DNA from: Trichopria drosophilae | Taxonomy: Eukaryota > Arthropoda > Insecta > Hymenoptera > Diapriidae | Direction of reading: 5' to 3' | Assembly (NCBI GenBank): GCA_030407085.1 | Contig: CM059587.1 | Location: 101,489,001 to 101,553,000, forward strand | DNA length: 64,000 nt | Part shown: positions 49,444-59,370 of the stretch, piece after piece | Numbering within the stretch: the first letter of the stretch is position 1 | Layout of the letters: each line of letters begins with the position of its first letter | The notes under the pieces: model-generated | What the model saw: the letters and a program-made list of their open reading frames with translations, nothing else | The model's database searches: none | Told to the model about the DNA's origin: nothing | Made by a program: the position numbers and the translations under genes

Positions 49444-49710
49444 TTAATTCGTACAATGCGAATACGAACTCTTGATACAAATGGCTGCCTGCTTTTGAAT
49501 GCTTAGCACTTGAGTGAACGCAATTGAAACCGGCGTTCTGACGCAAATTCGTGCTGAACGCTCGGCGTTAAACAAAGCACGTTTTACGGAAAACTGCATG
49601 TCATTTTTTAATTCTTTCACGACGTCATTTTTCCGCGAGGACGAACACAATTGCCATTTATTGCAGGGCTCGCGTCGTAAGGGATTCGATGTTGAGGTTT
49701 GGTTTTTGGC
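49444..49710 (-). CDS. Exon 4 (last coding exon) of the secreted-protein gene
   Basis: The exon encodes residues 119-206 and the TAA stop after acceptor 'tctgattttcag'. It has a short Asn/Ser/Thr-rich linker, a CNKWQLC pair (Cys134 and Cys140), then the second copy of the DMQ module with Cys174 and Cys196, and a final Cys204 three residues from the end. Antisense and out-of-frame open frames overlap it on both strands; they are shadows. Confidence 0.8.
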   Translation of the reverse strand, partial: AKNQTSTSNPLRREPCNKWQLCSSSRKNDVVKELKNDMQFSVKRALFNAERSARICVRTPVSIAFTQVLSIQKQAAICIKSSYSHCTN

Positions 49711-52700
49711 CTGAAAATCAGAAATATACATGTAACGTTTGTTTTTGTGGCCTAGCTGCAATTTTTAACCTTTTGAAACAAAGTTTTGAGTTATTGTATC
49801 AGTAATATGGTTTCTGGATACAAATTAGCAGATTGTTGATTTTATTTATTAAATCTGTATTGATTTGCTTGACTAAATATTTTATTTCATGTTAAACTCA
49901 ACTTTCTAACTTTTCGGCAAGTTTCACAGATATTTTTTTGGCCGGGGAACGAATTTCCGAAAATCAAAACCACAAAAAGCTAAAATTTTAATATTTTGTG
50001 AGTCCAAGGTATTTTAAATTGCTTTCTTTTTGCCAAATTTTCAAAGACAAAGTGAAGAAAATCACGCTAAAGCCATGTTATATCGAAATTTTGGCCTTTT
50101 GGTGTGTTGATTTTCGGAATTTTGTTCCCCGGCCATTTATTTCTGTTTAGAATGGTAACTTTTTGTCAAGGTTTATAACTTTGTTAAAGAAATAAATATG
50201 TAATTGATAATCGAATTGAATTCTTAAAATACTCAACTTAAAAATAACTCAAGAACCATGTGTATTTTATAATGTTCTTGTTACTACGTGAATACTTGAA
50301 TGGAATAGTTTTCCAAAAATTATAATACAGATATCTTTACCGTTTAAGATTATCATTATATCGATAACAATTTTATATTACCCCTTAAAAGATGTAATAA
50401 CAAACAATAGATAAAAAATGTCACCAAAAAGATATATTATAAGAAAATATTTGTTAAAACGTACTATTTACCAGGATAATAATCCGTATTTTGATTAGGC
50501 TTTCGAACTTTCTTTTGAAGGCGTTTGAATGAAAAAGGTGAAATCTATGAAGTACACAGAAACTGATATTCCTTTATAGGTCAAAACTTCAAAGTAATAA
50601 ATAAGCGACAGTTACTTAAAATTATGCGCTTCATAGCTGATAAATAAACGAAAGTTTCGAAACAGCAACGAAATTACACTAACCCTCATTGCGGCGTTAA
50701 CGTTCGACAAGACTTGGTTAAAGTTTGCGAGACTCGAGTTCATACATAATCCTAAAGTTTCCAACAGGATTTCGTTCATGTTATCCAATTGAGAGCTGGT
50801 AGATTTGTAGCAGCATTCTGCAATTTTCCGAGCTTGTTTCGCCCTGACAATGGATTTCTGCAACAAATAGAACTCTTCCATTATTCATATTTTTGACGTA
50901 AAGGTTGAACGATGTTTTTTGTAATTCTTTTTAATTCCCCTGAACAAGTTCAAAGTGGATAATATCACTTTGTTCACAAGAACTTTTTCAGCTCAACGTT
51001 TCGAGAGTTTTCACGTTAACAAGCTACTTGATGAATTATATTTTTAACAATTTGTACTATTTTTTTTCAATATTGTCCAAATTATTATAGAACCTTACTA
51101 ATCTAGTAGTAATGAAAAGTCACTATAATTCTTTACAACGTATTTTTGGCTATTGAATTAGAATTTGGTTTCAAATTTCTTATTTTTGGATTTTGGTATT
51201 GCCTTTGGCAATACACATACCGATAAAGTTAATACGAATTTATGATGCATGGAGTAGCGTTTTACATTCACATTTCTTAACTTACTATAAAAATTAAACT
51301 TTTAACGCTCATTGAATAATTCCCATTTTATTACTTGCTATCAAATAACTGAGCATTTATTATTTATACAGAAACCTGATTACACTCCATCGAAAGTGTT
51401 GAGTAAAGATTCACTAATACAGAAGGCTGATTCATTTTCATAAAATCATTTGCATTTCATTGCAGGAAATTTGTGGAACACATTTATTAAAAAAAAGTTG
51501 TGGAATAACTTTTGTCTCCTAAAAATGAATTTGATTATGAACATGACATGCAACGAAATTGTGTGTTGACTCTAATTTTAGTTCTGAGTTTAGATTTTAC
51601 TTCTGAGTTAGTGAAAACTACAAATCAGGGAGTAAAAAGTCTGCAACTAATTACATAAGTAATGCCTCGTACAAATAAAGGGAACATTTTTCTATTCGAG
51701 ACCTGCTAAATTATTAGGTAAATTCTATTAACCTTAAACTATACCAATTGTATTCTTTAATATTTTATTACTAAAATAAATTTGTTGAATGTTAACAAGG
51801 ATTAGTAGTTTTTTACTTTTTGCGCTATCATTATTATGTATCTATTAATAGCAGTTAATAATTGTTAATTTTTTATTTATTTATTTATTTAACAAATCAA
51901 ATTTGTATTATTATTATATTATATTACTATAGCAGTTTTATATTTGCTTCTTTAGTTTACTAATATCACAACGAAAACACACCTTTAATTGGAATGATAA
52001 GTAAGTAGCGTAGTTTTTACAAAATTGGCTAGTAAAGTTATTGTACTCCTCTTAATAGGAGAATAAAGAATTCACTTCTGCGAAGATGTTTTACGCATAT
52101 TAATGAATAGAAAATCAATAAGTATAGAACGCTTAATAGTTCGGCTACCTTTGTTAACATTCGGCTAACATTGTTTATGCAAAGAATCTAAATCATAATT
52201 ACGAGGAGTGTAATAGTAATGATTATCTTGTAAATTGGAATTCTGTAAAATTTTAATACAGTTTTGTCTAACTGAATTATAGATAAATAAATATTGATTT
52301 TCATAGTTGGACGACTTTTGCTCCACTTGTAGAAAAAAGGGCAGATTGGTGTGGGTAATCTTAAAATGGCCAAGATTTTCTATATTATTTATAGATTAGA
52401 ACACTAGATAAGCTGTTAAGATTCACTCCAGACGACTTATTATTAATATGCATTAGGACATTAATAGAAAAACGACCATCACTAACTTTTAAAAGAAAAC
52501 CAATATAATTAGTAATTTCATTTCATGTCTGCAATGGCTTTAATTAAATGTTTTCAAAAAATATAAATTATTTTTATTTAAAAAAAATAACAAAAGTTAT
52601 GTTGTATTAGATATGAAACGAAAGAAGCGTTTAGTCCCAGCAAATAAAACTAAATATATTTCGGACGAACATTCCTGTTACTAAAGTTTAATTATAATTA

Positions 52701-55700
52701 TATTGTTTGACGAGATTAGTTCCCCATCAAATAATATATCTACCAACTTAACAGTTTTATCTTTTAGTTTTTAATTTTTGTTGATAATTACAAATTTCTG
52801 TAATGAATCAAGTTTTCAAGATAAACATTCGAATTGCTAGCAACGTTGGTCTTTTCAAATTACTCTGACGTTTGTGACTTTGCAAAAGTTACTACGAAGT
52901 TTCGTTCCAAAGAAGAAGACATTTATATAATTACAATCTAAATTCACTTACAAATAAGTTTCTGTGATTTATAGTCATACACTAATTATTTAGTGCACTA
53001 ATGCAATTATTTAGCAACAACTGAGCATATATTTGAGTCTTAACTGTTTAAATCCTATCAAGCAAATAAACTACACGAAAATGAACAAACCTTAAATAAC
53101 CCTGCGATATTAAAATAATCTATTACTTAAGGTAAAATTATGTTTACAGAGAGCAAGTAAAATATACTGTACAAACAGAACCATATTAAAAAATAATGTA
53201 TGGCTTAGTAAAATTAATAAAACATAGTGTATTAAACAACATCGTTAACTTTGTATGCATATTTGAAAATAATTTACTGTTTTTCCATTGATTTACAAAA
53301 CTGGGAAACTTGTAGGATTTGTTTAATTAATACATTCGCTTTATTAATTAATTAAAAAATAAAGTTTTGAAATTATATAAACGTTTTTGTTAATACGATA
53401 TATTGAAAACAGTTAAGTCACATTGTATTAAGTGTTTTTAAGTTTTTGTTTACACCCAATTTTCATTTAAACGATATAACACTGTTACAGAATATATATT
53501 ACCTTATTCATTATTAACATACTTCCAATTGATTTGAATAATTGTACGTCCTAAACAAAATTCCGCTGTAATCAGCATAGATTATTTTTTTAATCTTGCA
53601 AACAACTACATAGATTTGAACCACGTGAATTATAGTGGCTAAGAATTTGCTTATTTTATTTTTTATGATATTCACTCAAGTAAGTCAATAAAGTAAGGTG
53701 AAAAATCATACTGATGACTGACACTTTGTTTTATTTCCCTTTAATCATGGAACCGACACAACCAAGGAATAAGTTTTGGATATTTGTTGGAATAAATAAT
53801 TTTCAATGGTTCTTATTCAAATTTCATTTCTGAAGACTTTCGGAAATAGACAGCAATTTATCTTCTCAATCATTTTTTGACTTTTTTAAACCTTTATCGT
53901 CGTATAATAAGAGGCGTTTTATCTGCTACCATAATCGCGTGTGTGATGCTGACAGGGAATAGAAAGACCAATCAAAAATAGGCTTTAGGCAAAACTTCGA
54001 CCAATTTATATGTCGTTTAAAATTCTCTATTTTTTTAGCCTGTTAATAAAATGGATATACAAAGATTGAACTATACTTGCGTCCAGATTTTACTAATAAA
54101 CACTCTCCTTAACCGTTCTTGGTAAAGGTTTTTGATGACATGAAAGCAATCTTGATATTCTGAAGTATCATATCAACTGCAAGTTACTTAGATACATTGA
54201 CATAAGCTGTTATTAAAGATAGTTATAAGTCTTGACACAAATGTTATTATATTTTTGGCGTTGCAATATACCTGAGGTAATTTTCAAGTCTCTAAATTTC
54301 TTAAAATGAAAAGTGAGCAACTCTTTCACGGAAAGTGAAATTTTCACTTTATTGAGGGTGAGGTTTTTCTTTTATTCTTGTTGGAGTGAAATATCACTCT
54401 TCAAAAGTGAAATTTTCACTCTTAATAAAAGAGTAGCTCAATTTTTAATCCCAGGAATTTAGAGGGAATGCTAGTATGGTACTAAATTCCGGAGATTTAT
54501 ATCTACATAATTAATAGAATTTTGTTATTGGCGATATACTCAACCATGCTATTAATATTGTAATAAATGGCAATGTATTCTGTTTTTGTATTTTCATGTT
54601 AAAGGACTGCGAATTCTGCGTATTATTGAAGTCAATGCTGAATTATAACGTTAAAATCTTTCAGAAATTCACATACATAAATACGCTAACATAATTATAA
54701 ATATAAATTTAAATAATTATAAATACGAAATATGAATTCAAAATATGTTGTACAACAGCATTGAAATAGCGATTAGAACAAAATTTAAAACAAAACAGAT
54801 GAAAGTGACTAATTTTCGCTTATCAAATGTATTTTGTTTTTCTTGCTATGTAAATTAGATTGAAAAAATGAATGCAGATAAATTGAAACATACATTCATT
54901 GTTTCACATATATAATTAAAGAACGTACTGGATAAATGTCCTACAGTGAAATGCGCTCAGCTTTTTGATAAAATTCGGCAATTTTAGTATTTAAATTAAA
55001 TTACTATAAAAGTGAGGGTGCGAGCTGCGCCGATTGAGTAAAAATTAGCTTTTAGAAAACCAGAATTTTCATAACTATGAAATAATTATTATATCTTACA
55101 TAAATCGAGAAAAGGCGTATATATGCAGGGTATTTTATTTTAATCCGACCATGTTGGTACCTCAGTGAGAACGGATGGTATGAACAAATGGCTTGTTGAT
55201 AGAAAATTGACGGAAAACTTGAAGGGGGCAGAGGGGGCCATGGTACCAATTACCTTGACCTTGAACTCGATTTTCAAAGTCATTTGAAAGTTGAAATGGT
55301 ATTTTAAAATTGGAACCCCTATTTTTAACTCCGGGATCGTGTAGAGCGAGAAAACTTACATGAGAAATTACATTTAATGTTCGCTCTAGTGACCTTGATT
55401 CAAGGTCAAATGCTTAAAAATTAACATAAGATTTTTTTAAACTTAAGTTATTGGGTTTTTCTTTGAGAATAATTGACTTCAAATGACCTTCAAAAAACAG
55501 CATGACTGTTTTTACCATTAAAGTCGATCATTGTTATAAAAGTATGTTTCATAACAACCAAAAAGTTGAAAAAAAAAGAAATTCTAATACTATTTTTTAA
55601 GCATTTGACCGTGAACCAAGGTCACTAGAGCGAACTTGAAACGCCATTTCTGACGTAAATTTTCTCGCACTACAAGATCCCGCAATTAAAAATAGGGGTT

Positions 55701-58700
55701 CCCATTAACCAGATCAACCTTCAAATAATCTTGAAAATCGATTTCAAGGTCAAGGTTAATGATGCCGTTAGCTAGCCCCCTCTGTCCACTTCAACTTCTG
55801 TAGAAGCCATTTTTTAATATCATTTGTTATTACTGAGGTACCTGCGTGGTCGGATTGAAATGAAACCCCCTGTATCTGGCAAATAAGACCTTGGAAAAGA
55901 CTACCGATAATGAAATGAACTAAATCCTCGACTTCAATACGTGCTCTTTTTTAATACATTAGTATCTCACAGCACAGTATAATTGTAGACGAGAAAAAAT
56001 TAATTTCCAAAGTTGCTTAGTAGCTGCAATAACATGCACTAATAACTTCGATAATATTTTTAAAATGAAGTATTAGATATTTACATTATTATATATAGTT
56101 GGTATTCAATGCTTACCTGCATGTCATCATGAATTCGAGAAGCGACTACACCTACTCGATACGCCGCTTGCTTTTTCAACTTTTCAAGATTTGCCATTAA
56201 ATCTTTATCAGGACATTGGTCCATTTCGTCAGCTGCATTGTTCCTTGCGCACTAGAATCAAATAATATTTTGTTTTTTGTAAACACTTTCCCCCGGCTTT
56301 CGGCAAATTCATATCCTTTCCGCTATAAGGATGAATACCATAAATCCATCATACGCAAGATTTAGTATATTATCTATAATCAAGAAAAATTTGTAAAAAC
56401 AAATATTGCAAATATCTGCAAATTTGGCGTATTATAATTATATCATTTCGGACGTAAAATATCCCGCTCTTTCCAAATCCAAAGTAAAAATAGGGTTCTC
56501 ATTTAAAAAAACAACGTTGACCTTGACATGACTTTCGAGGTCAGCATCCAGATCATATTTGAACGTGAAATTGTCGGCTCTTATTAAATTCGCAATAAAA
56601 AAGAGGGGTTCTCATTTAAAAAACAACTTTGACCTTGGAATAACCTTGAAGATCATGGTCAAGGACGAGGTCAGAGTCGTATTTGAACGTGAAATTCTCT
56701 TCTCTTTCTAAATCAGCAATAAAAACTAGGGGTTCCTATTTAAACCAATCGAATTTAACCTTGATATGACCTTAAAGGTTATAGTCAAGGTCAAGTAAAT
56801 GTCGCCATTGAATAGCCCTGGAAATATCCTGATACTATTTCAACAGAAAAATTTTCGATAAACATTTTTTAAAAACGCGTTCTTTTCAGGAGAATCACCC
56901 AAATAAGGAAGTCGAATTTCTAAATTAATTTTTAATTAACAAATATGCATCATACGTCATTCAATCAATATATAATATTAATTTATAATTAGCAGATGTA
57001 AAAAATGTTAAATGAAGTTTATATCCTAAAAAGACCATATTACACCTACTACCAAAAAACATATATATTCAGTTTATATTTCAGATAAGATATACATAGC
57101 ATAATTAATCTGTTAGTTGTATATTATCCATTATTTAATCTACGGCAATGAACAATAAAGAACTATAGAACTTGATGGAATATTTGTTTTTTAATTGTTA
57201 ATTTAGCCACACAGATATGTGTAATAAATGGAAATAGAAAACACTGTAAGCTCGCATTACAATTGTATTGCCTCTTAGTGTACAAATTAAAACCGATTAA
57301 GATGGTATGATTGTCAAAGCGATTCATTTAACTATTAAATGAATGACAACGTAGTTATTTATCATTTTCACCTTTTGAATTGTAAAAATGTAGTTGCATA
57401 TACTCTCATTTTATACAATACACGAATGAAGGCATCTTGCTGGGTGATTTTATGTAATAAATTACAAATTAAAAATGCTCTGACTATTTTATATATATAG
57501 GGTGTTTTCTTTAGTAAAACGTAAATACGTGACAGATTTCGTGAAGAGGTATGTATTGTTTCTTTGATGAAATTGGTAGTGTTAATGGAATAAAACAAGT
57601 TAGTGATTTAACAGCAATACCACGATTTAATTGAAAATTTCCTAAGGATTAATTTAAAGATTAATTTAAGGCTAAAAAGTCAATGTTAAGGTTTTCAATC
57701 CTATTTAGAGAACAGACATTTAGGTGCAGCTGATAATTTAACTTGACATTAAATTTTTCTAATTGAGCAAAAAATTAATTCCAAAATATAGGCTAAAATT
57801 TGTTAAAGGTTTTATTAAGCATATAAACATTAATAAATGAAAGAAAATCAGCACAATTTATTATTAATGAATCCTTATATGGTGGTGAAATTTAGATGTA
57901 ACGATTTTATTTTTTTCTGTGGGGTATACAAAATCTTCTTTTTGTTTAGAAGAGGTCTTTGCTTATTAGAAAGAATGTACGTGACAAATTTTGATAAGAC
58001 GACATGATATTAGCTATTGGTTGAAATTACATCGTGATAAATATAATTGTATTAAAAATAATAACACATTAAGTATACTGACGAGCTTTTAATATAGAAG
58101 ATTTCAATATTACTGGAATTCTAACTAATGTAGACGATGTACTAACAAATATTAAGGTTATTGACCGAAATTGTAAAAATATATTATTGTTTGATATTTA
58201 AAAAATGTCGCGTTTAATTTTAGTTGATTTTATCAACATTTAAAAATAGTAGAAGCAGATAAAGCAAATAGTTCCTTATTTGAAATATTTTGGTTATTTA
58301 TCAACGAATTTTTCAATGTAAAAGACAAGAAAATCATTTTCAAGGACGGATTTTACAGATAGTGTTACCGATAGAATCGATGTTTTAACAACTGCAATAG
58401 AATTAACTTTGTACGTGCCCTTCTGAAATGGTGACGAATTTATATTTGATGTAAATCAACGCGGGAAAAGTATGTTCGAAGAAGATTTGGTCAGATTTCG
58501 GAGTTAGTTCGCGGTTTTAGTATTTTTTCGAAATATCGTCGCCGATCAGATTAATAAAAATGCTTTCGTAAGTTTCTCGATAAAAATTGATATTTATGAT
58601 TATTATATAAATACGATACGTGTTTAAGACTTTCCGAAAACAAACGAATATCTACATATTTTCAGACACTAATATACATTTCGAATATACAATATTTATA

Positions 58701-59296
58701 TCAATTGAGTATATGTAGTTTAAAACACAACGTATTTACATTGTTCTCAATGAACCAAGGACAATTTTCACATCACTACGAACTATTTATTGGCTGAGTA
58801 AAACCAAAGATGGAAATCAATTGTAATTTATGTTGCAAAGTAACCGCAAGTATTTTTGGAGGCTTAAAAAAAACATGACAAACCGATTCTCCCGAGAACA
58901 GTCAATCTAATAGTTTCCGAATAACCACTTATCTGCTTACTGTCGCGCTTGCAATTGAAACTTTTTATCGAGACGCGACGCATGGAAACACTGATTTATG
59001 GGAAACCGTTTAACACCGGACGTCGAACTTGGTTGCAGACTATACGTGGTCTTTAAGGAGTCACAGTGTGTGCCCATTGCATGAATAATTGACGTCTGCT
59101 ATGTACGTCCGAATTTCTCGGAAATAAATATTATGCACGGCACATTGCACGTTATCGACCCAGCTACCAGTAGGTACCGCACTGCTGTCCTTCTCGTAAA
59201 CGTAACCCCTTATTTAATGTGTTCACTCGGGCATCACTGAATGTCACTTACTTGAAAAACCCAGAGAACAATGAAGCCGACAACTAAGAGCTTCAT
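49444..59296 (-). CDS. Four-exon gene for a 206-residue secreted, 10-cysteine protein of unknown family
   Basis: Joining 59296-59252, 56251-56117, 50857-50684 and 49710-49444 gives one open frame of 206 codons plus TAA. All three introns are GT-AG and phase 0 (donors GTAAGT, GTAAGC, GTTAGT; acceptors ttctag, ttgcag, tttcag). Residues 1-15 are a signal peptide with cleavage probably near Cys16. The mature protein looks mainly helical, with Cys at 16, 28, 75, 76, 98, 134, 140, 174, 196 and 204. There are possible N-glycosylation sites at Asn100 and Asn121. Residues 58-102 and 155-200 look like two copies of one module: DMQ start, an S then RA, and two Cys 22 residues apart (76/98 and 174/196). 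A loose resemblance to the small helical secreted insect proteins of the DUF725/TsetseEP type is possible but unproven. A TATA box and initiator precede exon 1. Confidence 0.8.
49711..50683 (-). other. Intron 3 of the secreted-protein gene
   Basis: A phase 0 intron of 973 bases with donor GTTAGT. It contains the small foldback element at 49939-50135 and otherwise only AT-rich sequence. Confidence 0.75.
49939..50135. mobile_element. MITE/foldback with TGGCCGGGGAAC termini
   Basis: The left arm 'tggccggggaacgaatttcc' followed by 'gaaaatcaa' pairs with the right arm (reverse complement 'tggccggggaacaaaattcc' followed by 'gaaaatcaa') over about 50 bp. The total is 197 bp with no coding capacity. 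It lies inside intron 3 of the secreted-protein gene. Confidence 0.75.
50684..50857 (-). CDS. Exon 3 of the secreted-protein gene
   Basis: 58 codons (residues 61-118) between acceptor 'ctatttgttgcag' and donor GTTAGT, phase 0 at both ends. It carries most of the first DMQ module: the adjacent Cys75-Cys76 pair, a leucine-rich helical stretch, Cys98 and a possible glycosylation site NSS at 100-102. The frame remains open into the intron on both sides, so single-frame calling gives a false 89-codon ORF. Confidence 0.8.
55126..55872. mobile_element. 747-bp foldback element with ~300-bp inverted arms
   Basis: The left end (cagggtattttattttaatc, then 'cgacca' and 'ggtacctcagt') matches the reverse complement of the right end (cagggggtttcatttcaatc, then 'cgacca' and 'ggtacctcagt'). 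The match runs on for about 300 bp through 'accttgaccttgaa', 'ggaacccctatttttaa' and 'gttcgctctagtgacctt' to about 55420. The central part is unique AT-rich DNA without a transposase. Arm identity is moderate, so the insertion is not recent. It lies in intron 2 of the secreted-protein gene. Confidence 0.8.
55390..55408. promoter_or_regulatory. Symmetric nuclear-receptor-like site pair
   Basis: The 19-bp sequence tgaccttgattcaaggtca is a perfect pair of diverging TCAAGGTCA 9-mers around one base. TCAAGGTCA is the known extended half-site for monomeric nuclear receptors such as FTZ-F1 and ERR. It is part of the left arm of the foldback element. Binding is not shown by sequence. Confidence 0.35.
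56117..56251 (-). CDS. Exon 2 of the secreted-protein gene
   Basis: 45 codons (residues 16-60) between acceptor 'tttgattctag' and donor GTAAGC, phase 0 at both ends. It encodes the mature N-terminus with Cys16 and Cys28, a Lys/Leu-rich helix, and the start of the first module (HDDMQ). No long single-frame ORF covers it, so it is easily missed. Support comes from the splice sites and from frame continuity with exons 1 and 3. Confidence 0.78.
56252..59251 (-). other. Intron 1 of the secreted-protein gene
   Basis: An exactly 3.0-kb phase 0 intron (GTAAGT donor, ttctag acceptor). It contains the tandem array at 56475-56805. Its exon-1-proximal part (about 58380-59250) is less AT-rich and could hold regulatory sequence. 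No further exon was recognised. Confidence 0.7.
56475..56805. repeat. Three tandem ~111-124-bp units rich in nuclear-receptor-like half-sites
   Basis: Units start near 56475, 56586 and 56710, each with 'aaat.c.caataaaaa', then 'ggggttctcatttaaa', then 'accttga'. The first two also share 'catatttgaacgtgaaatt' or 'cgtatttgaacgtgaaatt'. The units resemble part of the arms of the 747-bp foldback element ('ggggttcc', 'accttgacctt'), so the array probably derives from the same repeat family. Confidence 0.7.
59252..59296 (-). CDS. Exon 1 (signal peptide) of the secreted-protein gene
   Basis: 15 codons, MKLLVVGFIVLWVFQ, ending exactly at a consensus donor GTAAGT. One Lys followed by a continuous hydrophobic core is a classical signal peptide. 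A separate signal-peptide exon with a phase 0 intron is common for small secreted proteins. The start is the first ATG after the predicted transcription start. Confidence 0.8.
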
Positions 59297-59336
59297 CTCA
59301 AGTCGGCGCAAGCCACTTGCCGATCGCGAGACAGAC

Positions 59337-59370
59337 TGGCGTGTTAATAAAGTAGAATTACCTATTTAAA
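59337..59370 (-). promoter_or_regulatory. Core promoter: TATA box and initiator of the secreted-protein gene
   Basis: On the minus strand TTTAAATAG begins at 59370, and an initiator-like CCAGTCTG has its A at 59337, 33 bases downstream. This is the normal TATA-to-start spacing. The resulting 5' UTR would be about 41 bases. TATA promoters of this kind often serve tissue- or stage-regulated genes; that is an inference. Confidence 0.6.

Larger units (their letters stand above)
50858..56116 (-). other. Intron 2 of the secreted-protein gene
   Basis: A 5.26-kb phase 0 intron with donor GTAAGC and acceptor ttgcag. It is mostly AT-rich. It contains the 747-bp foldback element at 55126-55872 and a block at 54288-54440 with repeated 'agtgaaattttcact' palindromes, possibly related to sequence near 40768. 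No additional exon was seen. Confidence 0.7.
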
